Source of the DNA: Candidatus Bathyarchaeota archaeon
Lineage (GTDB): Archaea > Thermoproteota > Bathyarchaeia > Bathyarchaeales > Bathyarchaeaceae
Assembly (NCBI GenBank): GCA_029883255.1
Contig: JAOUJL010000032.1
Span: 1 to 11,325 of the forward strand
Direction: 5' to 3'
DNA length: 11,325 bases
Position numbers and translations under genes: made by a program
Shown: positions 6,649 to 11,325 of the stretch, in pieces
Layout of the letters: the number at the start of each line of letters is the position of its first letter
Numbering within the stretch: the first letter of the stretch is position 1
The notes under the pieces: model-generated
What the model saw: the letters and a program-made list of their open reading frames with translations, nothing else
What the model was told of the DNA's origin: nothing
Database searches by the model: none

Positions 6649-6769
6649 GTCAAATTGCATTGTAGAAAACATCTTTTTGGGAATAATTTTGGCTTTATCA
6701 GAAATTTGCCGTCCGAGTAACTCTGAGATTTCATCAAGATCAAACTAATGCCTTTTCTTCATCCGGCAT
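6622..6769 (-). pseudogene. Short reading frame broken by a single frameshift (unrecognised)
   Basis: On the minus strand an ATG at 6769 opens MPDEEKALV and meets TGA at 6742-6740. Shifting +1 at GTT-T gives 39 further sense codons (6741-6624), beginning DLDEISELLGRQISDKAK and ending FDVASFCYKI, then TGA at 6624-6622. The text is amphipathic and acid/base balanced like real protein, and has no start codon of its own before an internal ATG. I do not recognise the family. It may be a remnant of a small gene, a sequencing indel, or a +1 programmed shift at GTT TGA. With under 50 codons, chance cannot be excluded. Confidence 0.3.
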
Positions 6770-6837
6770 GAAATAGTTTGGAGAGGAGAAAGATAAATGT
6801 TTACGCTCGCTTAGACCAAACAGGCACGAGAGTCTCT

Positions 6838-7302
6838 TTAGTATCTTCTCCGCTGGTAACCCCGTCTTTCACCGTACCCTCTTCTTTCACCATATCTGGG
6901 TCGGTCGCGTCTCTCTTCCTCGTATCGTTTGTCAGATAGATTGTTTTCTGTGTTGACTTTTGTGATGGGAGATTCTTCTAGGATTTCGAAACTGCCGTAT
7001 CTTCCTATGTTCAAACGCATGTTTCCGCGGAAAAGGTTGACATAGCCGTTTGTGATCTGCAGTGTGGCTTCATCGTTTACTTTGTCTATGTTGTCATCCC
7101 AAAGCGTTAGATATACGCATCCTGTCTCGTCTCCAACAAGAGCATCCTGAACTCTGCGTGTAGTGTAGTCTCTTGCTGATGTGACGTTTCTAATTTCACT
7201 TTTAGAGACGACTTTCACAACGGTGTTTACTTCTCTTGAGCTGGGGGTTAATTTTTCTATCTTTACTTGTTCTTTACTTTCGGATGGTTTTTCATTCGAC
7301 AT
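6838..7302 (-). CDS. ssb: OB-fold single-stranded DNA-binding protein (crenarchaeal SSB type)
   Basis: This is a single OB-fold SSB of the crenarchaeal/hSSB1-like type, binding ssDNA in replication and repair. The OB domain spans about residues 15-115 with the family's core strings: LTPSSREVN near 18-26, VGDETGCVYLTLWDD at 56-70, ITNGYVNLFRGNMRLNIG at 83-100, then RYGSFE. Residues 116-154 form a disordered basic tail rich in Arg, Gly and Tyr, with YGERRG repeated twice (two 18-bp units at 6857-6892). Sulfolobus SSB ends in a Gly/Arg-rich then acidic tail; here the acidic end is missing. The ATG at 7302 lacks a strong Shine-Dalgarno. A possible TATA (TTTAAT, 7333-7338) lies about 30 nt upstream. 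It stands alone, divergent from the radical SAM gene. Confidence 0.9.
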   Translation of the reverse strand: MSNEKPSESKEQVKIEKLTPSSREVNTVVKVVSKSEIRNVTSARDYTTRRVQDALVGDETGCVYLTLWDDNIDKVNDEATLQITNGYVNLFRGNMRLNIGRYGSFEILEESPITKVNTENNLSDKRYEEERRDRPRYGERRGYGERRGYQRRRY

Positions 7303-7585
7303 GTCTTTTACACTCGCTTCGATTCAATGGTCATTAAACATTCTGGTTCTTAAGCGTTGCGGTAATGCGAACAGTGCATTGCTTCTTCTAATTTAAACTT
7401 CTCTCCACCTAGCTTTGAGTGGAGTCAAGACAGCAAACACAACAGTTGTCACAATGAGAACCAGTCAACAAATAACCATCATTTCCGGTTGCAGAGTCAT
7501 CAAGCTTGGATAAGCTCTGATCTAGCTAAACAAGAACTTTTATTTTCTCGCTGTTAAATTAGGTAGCACACTTGGAGCAATGTGC
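7303..7585. other. Divergent intergenic region between ssb and the radical SAM operon
   Basis: Left of centre a minus-strand TTTAAT at 7333-7338 is a weak TATA candidate for ssb. On the plus strand TTTTATTTT at about 7538-7546 is a TATA candidate for the radical SAM gene, placing initiation near 7567 with a ~19-nt leader. That leader carries GGAG at 7574-7577. The middle holds a 34-codon minus-strand frame interrupted by TGA (7393-7500), described separately. No RNA gene was found. Confidence 0.5.
7393..7500 (-). pseudogene. Possible single-helix membrane microprotein frame interrupted by TGA
   Basis: Read on the minus strand from ATG 7500, the frame gives MTLQPEMMVIC, a TGA at 7467-7465, then 23 codons starting LVLIVTTVVFAVLTPL and ending KARWREV, with TAA at 7395-7393. 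If the TGA were TGG (Trp), the product would be a 35-residue single-span membrane peptide with a basic C-terminus. There is no Shine-Dalgarno. It may be a decayed small gene, a base-call error or chance; the short length keeps confidence low. Confidence 0.22.
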
Positions 7586-9010
7586 ATGAAAGTTCTTTTC
7601 GTGGAACCGCCGAAGGATTACTGGTTTGTCATGGGAGAATATCTTCCGCCACCATACGGAATCCTTCAACTCGCAGCGTATCTTGAAAGCAAAAACAAAA
7701 ACGTGGAAATAGAAGTATTGGACTGCCAAACTAAAGGTTTAGATTGGAAGGCACTGGAAAAACATGTGGAAGCTTCTGCCCCCGATATTGTTGCCTCAAG
7801 CGCACTTGCCACCTGCAATACCTACGTTGCCGTTCGAACCTTAGAAACAGCTAAGAAAGTGAATTCCAATGTCCTGACAGTGGCGGGGGGCCAACATTTC
7901 ACAATGATGGCCCAAGAAAGCTTGGAAACCTACCCTGAGATTGACGTAATTGTCCGCGGAGAAGGAGAACTAACCCTTGTGGAGTTAGTTAAAGCATTCG
8001 CTGAGAAAAAGTCTTTTGCACAAATAAAGGGCATTTCTTTTCGGCACGATGGTGAAATCCAACATAATCCTTCGCGCCCCGTGATTGAGAACTTAGACGA
8101 CCTGCCATATCCCGGATATCACTTCGTAGAGGATGTAGTTCACAAATACCATTTCACCGCAATGGCGGGTCCTAAAACCAGGTATGCCCTAATTGAGGGA
8201 TCGAGGGGCTGCCCACACCGCTGTACGTTTTGCACTCAATGGAAGCATTGGGAAGGCATGTGGAGGACCAAATCGCCGAAACGAATCGCAGACGAATTTG
8301 AGTTTTGCTACGAAAAATATGGAAGTAGGTTTATCTGGCTGACCGATGACAACTTCGGATTGGGCAAACGTGCAAGCGACTTGGCTGACGAAATTGTCAA
8401 ACGTGGATTTTCTGATGATGTGATGTGGTTTACGCAGGTGAGATGTGACGATGTTGTGAAGCACCGTGATCTTTTGCCTAGGATGCGAAAATCGGGTCTC
8501 CGCTGGACGCTTCTAGGAGTAGAAAGCGCTAGTCGGTCGACGCTTGAAGCTTTTAAAAAAGGGATAAGACCAGAAGACGCTAAAACAGCCGTGAAGTCAC
8601 TACATGAGAACGACATATTCGCTCAAGCGATGTTGATTATTGGAGAACGCAAGGATTCTGCGGAGTCAATAGCGCGTTTGAGAGAGTTTATGAATGATTT
8701 AGATCCCGCTTTTGCGATTTTTGCGATCCTCACCCCGTTTCCTGGAACCGAAGTTTTCGAAGAAGCGAAGCGAAACGGTTGGATCGAGGATTTTAATTGG
8801 GCTCATTATGACATGGTTCACGCCATTATGCCCACGGAGACGTTGTCAAGAGAGGAAGTGCAGGAAGAACTTTACAATTGCTACCGCAGCTTCTTCGGCT
8901 CTTGGGGTAGAAGATTGACGGGTCTTTTCTCAACGAACGAAATAAAGAGGAGGGTCTTCTGGTACATGGCTACAAAAGGTATTTTAAAGCAGCTAAGAAG
9001 TTTGTTTTAA
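7586..9010 (+). CDS. B12-binding-domain radical SAM protein (BchE-like)
   Basis: The N-terminal ~150 residues form a cobalamin-binding Rossmann-like domain: KVLFVEPP at the start, PPYGILQLAAYLE near 22-34, AGGQHFT around 102-108, and VRGEGELTLVEL. The radical SAM domain follows, with the 4Fe-4S cluster cysteines in RGCPHRCTFC (Cys209, Cys213, Cys216) and a TQWKHW continuation resembling BchE. FIWLTDDNFG, LGVES and LTPFPGTEVFEEAK are typical later motifs. The C-terminal ~90 residues contain GSWGRR and KRRVFWYMATKG. Such enzymes perform methylations, cyclisations or ring formation on lipids, pterins and porphyrins; archaeal examples include GDGT ring synthases. The substrate cannot be read here. 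ATG 7580 is in frame, but GGAG (7574-7577) fits ATG 7586 better (8 nt), so I use 7586 (474 residues). The next gene starts 3 nt downstream. Confidence 0.9.
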   Translation: MKVLFVEPPKDYWFVMGEYLPPPYGILQLAAYLESKNKNVEIEVLDCQTKGLDWKALEKHVEASAPDIVASSALATCNTYVAVRTLETAKKVNSNVLTVAGGQHFTMMAQESLETYPEIDVIVRGEGELTLVELVKAFAEKKSFAQIKGISFRHDGEIQHNPSRPVIENLDDLPYPGYHFVEDVVHKYHFTAMAGPKTRYALIEGSRGCPHRCTFCTQWKHWEGMWRTKSPKRIADEFEFCYEKYGSRFIWLTDDNFGLGKRASDLADEIVKRGFSDDVMWFTQVRCDDVVKHRDLLPRMRKSGLRWTLLGVESASRSTLEAFKKGIRPEDAKTAVKSLHENDIFAQAMLIIGERKDSAESIARLREFMNDLDPAFAIFAILTPFPGTEVFEEAKRNGWIEDFNWAHYDMVHAIMPTETLSREEVQEELYNCYRSFFGSWGRRLTGLFSTNEIKRRVFWYMATKGILKQLRSLF

Positions 9011-9013
9011 GCT

Positions 9014-9787
9014 GTGATTCTGTTGTCCCATGTACTATATCGCAATTTCGTTATGATGTTTATGATCAGCGTGTCTTTTTTCGGATTGCTCCTCGTAGGA
9101 GCACTCGCTTTGAATCCACCGACGGTGAGGGAAAGCTTTCTTTGGCGCAAACCGTTGATCGGTTCTTTGTTCTGGTTAATCTGCATCTTTGGAATTCTGG
9201 CGATTTTCTTCCCGAAACGGTGTTCAGCAGTGTTTGATTTTAAGAAAAAAGAGAAGCACGAACATTCAGATGAAAACCTGTTTGCTTTTCATGGAACACG
9301 TTCCATAGTGCAGGGGCATCACCCTGATTGTGAAAACTTTTCTGCTCACGTACTACGAATAGGCGACCGAAGGTTTTGTGCTGCGTGTATTGGGTTGCTT
9401 CTAGGAGGACTAATTTCTCTTGTCGGCGCCTTTCTGTATTTTTTCGTCGGTTGGAGTGTTGGCGAGAGCAACCTTCAGGCAGTTTCTGTGGGGCTTGTAG
9501 GAGTTAGTTTTGGCTTGTTTCAGTTCAAGGTTAAAAGAAGTGTTGTCCGCCTGGTCTTGAACAGCTTTTTCGTTTTTGGTGCTCTTCTACTCCTAGTTGG
9601 AATCGATGAACTGGCTCAAAGCGTATTTGCTGATTTGTTTTTAGTGATTTTGATTGTTTTTTGGCTTTTCACTCGAATATCGCTTTCACAGTGGAATAAT
9701 TGGAGGATTTGCTACACCTGTAATGTAGCTTCCTGCGAATTTCATAAATCAGGGGAAAAAAGGGTTGAATTATTATCTGCGGCTTAG
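9014..9787 (+). CDS. Polytopic membrane protein with Cys/His clusters (DUF2085-like)
   Basis: About six membrane helices are visible at roughly 12-33, 46-66, 127-147, 154-172, 180-200 and 203-222. Between helices 2 and 3 is a soluble loop with HHPDCENF at 102-109 and RFCAACIGLLLGG at 120-132. This pattern recalls DUF2085 (a Cys-containing motif followed by C-x2-C and a glycine-rich helix). After the last helix is a second cluster, CYTCNVASCEFH at 233-244. The combination suggests a bound metal at one membrane face. The gene begins at GTG 9014, 3 nt after the radical SAM stop; an in-frame ATG at 9053 is an alternative, and neither has a clear Shine-Dalgarno. Its end overlaps the convergent zinc-ribbon gene by 15 bp. 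It is probably co-transcribed with the radical SAM gene and may handle the same hydrophobic substrate, which is inference. Confidence 0.75.
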   Translation: MILLSHVLYRNFVMMFMISVSFFGLLLVGALALNPPTVRESFLWRKPLIGSLFWLICIFGILAIFFPKRCSAVFDFKKKEKHEHSDENLFAFHGTRSIVQGHHPDCENFSAHVLRIGDRRFCAACIGLLLGGLISLVGAFLYFFVGWSVGESNLQAVSVGLVGVSFGLFQFKVKRSVVRLVLNSFFVFGALLLLVGIDELAQSVFADLFLVILIVFWLFTRISLSQWNNWRICYTCNVASCEFHKSGEKRVELLSAA

Positions 9788-10099
9788 CCCGTAGAGAGCG
9801 CCAACGAGGATTAATATTCCGAAGATGATTACTGCGAATGGTCTGATGTCCAAGGTTTTGACCCAATGTCCTTCAGGGAGCACTAGTTGTAGCAGCCATA
9901 TGAACCCCCAAAGGATTATTATTACGCCGATGGCCAAGCCTACAAATGTGCCGCCTTTGGGAATTCCGAAACATTCTTCTTCCCGCCTGGGTTTGTGTCT
10001 CCGAGAAGGGTAGGCTCCAGTCTTTAGATCTGTTCCACACTGTGCGCAATATTTGGCATCTTCTTCATTTTTGGTTCCGCACTTGGGACAAACGACCAT
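9773..10099 (-). CDS. Zinc-ribbon protein with two transmembrane helices
   Basis: The N-terminus is a zinc ribbon of the common archaeal type, CPKCG (Cys4, Cys7) and CAQCG (Cys18, Cys21). A basic linker follows (about 30-45, with RRHKPRRE), then two hydrophobic segments at roughly 52-72 and 88-105 separated by a short loop. The protein has 108 residues. The zinc-binding domain would face the cytoplasm next to the basic linker. An AGGAGAGAG Shine-Dalgarno (about 10106-10114) precedes ATG 10099. The gene lies downstream of a second zinc-ribbon gene with identical Cys spacing, and its 3' end overlaps the convergent membrane protein gene. Function is unknown; such proteins are often small regulatory or scaffold membrane proteins. 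Confidence 0.83.
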   Translation of the reverse strand: MVVCPKCGTKNEEDAKYCAQCGTDLKTGAYPSRRHKPRREEECFGIPKGGTFVGLAIGVIIILWGFIWLLQLVLPEGHWVKTLDIRPFAVIIFGILILVGALYGLSRR

Positions 10100-10147
10100 T
10101 AAACTCTCTCCTATATCGTATCACTTCTCATTTGGGTTAAATCTTCT

Positions 10148-10177
10148 TAAGACTTTCGGTATAGTCCAAAAGTCTTA
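10148..10177. terminator. Stem-loop at the 3' end of the small zinc-ribbon gene
   Basis: TAAGACTTT (10148-10156) and AAAGTCTTA (10169-10177) form a perfect 9-bp stem around a 12-nt loop in which GG/CC can add two inner pairs. It overlaps the stop codon of the 40-residue zinc-ribbon gene and lies between it and the next zinc-ribbon gene. No long U-tract follows on the minus strand, so it may be an mRNA processing or stability element rather than a terminator. Confidence 0.5.
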
Positions 10178-10297
10178 TTCCCACCAGTCAACGTGTTCTC
10201 GCTTTCTTCTGGCTCGCTCGTTGACTGGAGTCCCACATTTGGAGCAGAATTTTGCGTCTTCTTTTAGTCCGGCTCCACACTTTCTGCAATAGGGCAA
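10175..10297 (-). CDS. Small zinc-ribbon protein (40 residues)
   Basis: This short gene encodes a lone zinc ribbon: MPYCRKCG then FCSKCG (Cys4, Cys7, Cys18, Cys21), the same spacing as the neighbouring zinc-ribbon membrane protein, followed by a basic stretch (ARRKRE) and the end VDWWE. I choose TTG 10297 as start because a GAGGTG Shine-Dalgarno lies 5 nt upstream. A GTG at 10303 is in frame but overlaps that site. A TATA-like TTTTATATC at about 10334-10342 (minus strand) would give a ~15-nt leader. A small palindrome, CCTCTAAGAGG (10305-10315), covers the Shine-Dalgarno. The two zinc-ribbon genes look like tandem paralogues or modules of one system. No function can be assigned. Confidence 0.75.
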   Translation of the reverse strand: MPYCRKCGAGLKEDAKFCSKCGTPVNERARRKREHVDWWE

Positions 10298-10512
10298 TTT
10301 CACACCTCTAAGAGGGGAGTATTCATTGTTAGAGATATAAAAGTAATTCCAAGGTTCCCGTGTGCTGAAGAAGATCCGATTGTTTGAATGTCTTAGATTT
10401 TCATCAACTTCTGATTTTTGGTGAGGCTAACTCACTTTGTGTATTTGTGGTAACGATTTGCTTTTCATAATTCTTATCACAACGTCTCTGAGCATATGTT
10501 CTGGGGTAAGAC
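10298..10512. other. Divergent intergenic region with promoters of the small zinc-ribbon gene and the helical protein gene
   Basis: On the minus strand TTTTATATC (about 10334-10342) is a good TATA candidate about 40 nt upstream of the small zinc-ribbon start. On the plus strand no strong TATA stands out for the gene at 10513, but GGGGTAAG sits a few bases before its ATG. A 5-bp hairpin GTGAG-N5-CTCAC lies at 10421-10435 with no adjacent gene end. Nothing else is apparent. Confidence 0.45.
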
Positions 10513-10770
10513 ATGAATCATAAAGAGATGCTTTTAGAGGAAGTCTTTGAAAAGGTTGGTGACAAAATAAGTAGGCAAGCTGTCGCTGAGAAAGTGAATC
10601 AGTTCCTAAGGTTTGGGAACGTATTTCTCTTCATTGAAGTCATGAGCTTGAGGAAAGAAATTGAAAAGCTAAGAGAAGAGATACAGGATTCAAAGGTCGA
10701 TGACTTACTTTCTCACCCAATAAGAACACAAGATTATACAAGCCTTAAAGAAAAAGCATTGTTAAAATAG
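10513..10770 (+). CDS. Small helical protein of unknown function
   Basis: This 85-residue protein is not recognised. It is predicted to be almost entirely helical: residues 1-35 are charged and amphipathic (EEVFEKVGDKISRQAVAEKV), 36-44 are hydrophobic (VFLFIEVMS), and 45-60 (LRKEIEKLREEIQD) have heptad-like spacing suggesting a short coiled coil. The tail is polar with a lysine-rich end. The ATG at 10513 has GGGGTAAG a few bases upstream. The stop TAG (10768-10770) follows a TTA AAA pair. A -1 slip on AAA would join it to the reading frame described at 10764-10967, so the gene could originally have been longer. No neighbour suggests a role. Confidence 0.55.
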   Translation: MNHKEMLLEEVFEKVGDKISRQAVAEKVNQFLRFGNVFLFIEVMSLRKEIEKLREEIQDSKVDDLLSHPIRTQDYTSLKEKALLK

Positions 10771-10967
10771 AACGCTACTGCTATCTTTCATGCGAGACAG
10801 AGTACATTGTGCAACTTGTGAAGACAGAACGCAAGGTAAAAACGGTTCTGCAGCACTTGAAGAATGGAGAAACGCTCGCCAAGATAACCAGATAGGTGAA
10901 GACTAAGTTCGGACATCACGTAGAAAAAAGGCTTGAATGGCTAATCCCCAGTTTTTTTGATGTTTAA
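10764..10967 (+). pseudogene. Protein-like reading frame interrupted by an in-frame TAG
   Basis: In the frame -1 to the preceding gene, codons from AAA 10764 read KIERYCYLSCETEYIVQLVK, then a basic helical stretch (VKTVLQHLKNGETLAKITR), a TAG at 10893-10895, and then VKTKFGHHVEKRLEWL with a short hydrophobic end before TAA at 10965-10967. The text on both sides of the TAG looks like one protein, with a helix-turn-helix flavour. There is no ATG; GTG codons at 10809 and 10818 are possible starts. The end overlaps the convergent DUF547 gene by 27 bp. A decayed or split regulator is the simplest reading. A competing 38-codon frame overlaps it, so confidence is low. Confidence 0.35.
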
Positions 10968-11325
10968 TCCCCAATCATAAGGCAAAAAATCCACTTTGAT
11001 TTCCGAACGATTTGCTTTTACAAAGTCTCTATCTTCTTTTCTAAGATATTTTTCAACAAAAGATAAGACGCTTCCAGACGTTTTTTCAAAGTCTTTTTTA
11101 TACCACTCAAATATAGGTGACAAGTATATGGTCTTGTTTTCTTTGTCAAGTCTCGATCCTTGGGGACTTCTGATAAACGCCTCAGCTGCGTTATCTAGTT
11201 CATGATCGAGATTTTTTGTAGTGTATAAACTATTTCTTAAAGCTGGGCAACTCTGTGATGCACAGCTCATGACAAAATGAACCCTAGGATCAGAAGCACT
11301 TCTCAACACTTTTTCGATTTGAGAA
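10941..11325 (-). CDS. DUF547 domain protein (C-terminal part, cut by window edge)
   Basis: The 127 codons in the window match the C-terminal half of DUF547: SDPRVHFVMSCASQSCPALR near the left of the fragment, a YTTKNLDHELDNAAEAFI segment, ENKTIYLSPIFEWYKKDF, and the closing LPYDWGLN, which corresponds to the family's typical YDWSLN end. DUF547 proteins are often secreted or membrane-attached and contain conserved cysteines, of which two are present (CASQSC). The biochemical function is not established. The open frame continues past the GTG at 11309 (SQIEK precedes it) to the edge, so the real start is outside. The stop TAG is at 10943-10941. It converges with the disrupted frame at 10764-10967. 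Confidence 0.9.
   Translation of the reverse strand, partial: SQIEKVLRSASDPRVHFVMSCASQSCPALRNSLYTTKNLDHELDNAAEAFIRSPQGSRLDKENKTIYLSPIFEWYKKDFEKTSGSVLSFVEKYLRKEDRDFVKANRSEIKVDFLPYDWGLNIKKTGD

Larger units (their letters stand above)
6499..6837. other. 339-base gap between glnA and ssb
   Basis: No intact gene is visible. The left part (6499-6650) is the upstream region of glnA. It contains an AAATAT element at 6535-6540 (minus strand) that could serve as TATA, and several inverted repeats: 6553-6566, 6564-6579, 6604-6622 and 6631-6648. The right part (6622-6769) holds a short frame-disrupted reading frame on the minus strand, described separately. Just after the ssb stop the minus strand becomes T-rich (about 6780-6800), which may end ssb transcription. 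Confidence 0.6.

Noticed and set aside
6690..6745. C/D-box sRNA candidate on the minus strand (TTGATGA ... CTGA).
   Set aside because: Only about 29 nt separate the boxes, there is no convincing D'/C' pair, and no terminal stem. The same bases read better as the disrupted peptide frame.
7390..7400. A single ATTTAAAC resembling the pur block core.
   Set aside because: It lacks the paired spacing and flanks of blocks A and B, and one TTTAAA in an AT-rich spacer is expected by chance.
7409..7468. Tiny cysteine-rich frame on the minus strand (TTG start, 19 residues, five Cys).
   Set aside because: Too short, no Shine-Dalgarno sequence, and it overlaps the more plausible membrane-peptide frame.
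7455..7500. C/D-box sRNA candidate in the ssb/radical SAM intergenic region (TGATGA then TGATGG).
   Set aside because: No CTGA D or D' boxes at the expected spacing.
10421..10435. Hairpin GTGAG-N5-CTCAC.
   Set aside because: Only 5 bp, not next to any gene end, and no U-tract fits a terminator; probably chance.
10790..10906. 38-codon plus-strand frame starting MRDRVHCATC.
   Set aside because: It overlaps the more protein-like frame in 10764-10967. There is no Shine-Dalgarno, and beyond one CATC string nothing resembles a known domain.

Overview
The window is archaeal. It carries PurP, the formate-dependent FAICAR synthetase that replaces PurH in archaea, a free-standing PurS, and a crenarchaeal-type OB-fold single-stranded DNA-binding protein. 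It also has archaeal TATA-like promoters, some placed so that transcripts would be leaderless, and a high density of small zinc-ribbon and membrane proteins. The mix of crenarchaeal-type SSB and moderate, AT-leaning composition suggests an uncultured TACK-group archaeon (a Bathyarchaeia-like lineage is my best guess). That placement is inference, not demonstrated. I see no mobile element, CRISPR array, rRNA or convincing tRNA.

Left half (1-4888), all on the minus strand: a purine biosynthesis cluster in three apparent transcription units. In transcription order these are purE-purC (overlapping), purP-purM, and purS-purL (overlapping, with purL running off the left edge). Together they cover FGAR to AIR (PurS/PurL, PurM), AIR to CAIR (a class II, direct-CO2 PurE, so no PurK is needed), CAIR to SAICAR (PurC), and AICAR to FAICAR (an unusually long PurP). 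PurQ, PurB, PurD and PurF are not in the window. The purS and purP units are each preceded by nearly the same 44-nt AT-rich block (38 of 44 identical by hand alignment), which looks like a shared promoter/operator module. Upstream of the cluster, same strand, lies a ~500-residue glutamine synthetase family gene (4978-6498), a plausible source of the glutamine used by the pathway. Its upstream region holds a perfect 16-bp palindrome and other small inverted repeats.

Middle (6499-7585): a 339-base gap with the inverted repeats and a short frame-disrupted reading frame, then the SSB gene (minus strand), then a divergent intergenic region containing the promoters of ssb and of a plus-strand operon.

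Right half (7586-11325): a plus-strand pair, a BchE-like B12-binding radical SAM protein followed 3 nt later by a polytopic membrane protein with two Cys/His clusters. Convergent to it are two small zinc-ribbon genes on the minus strand, one with two membrane helices and one of only about 40 residues. Then come a small helical protein of unknown function, a downstream reading frame interrupted by TAG, and the 3' part of a DUF547 gene on the minus strand cut by the right edge. The right half has no obvious metabolic link to the purine genes.
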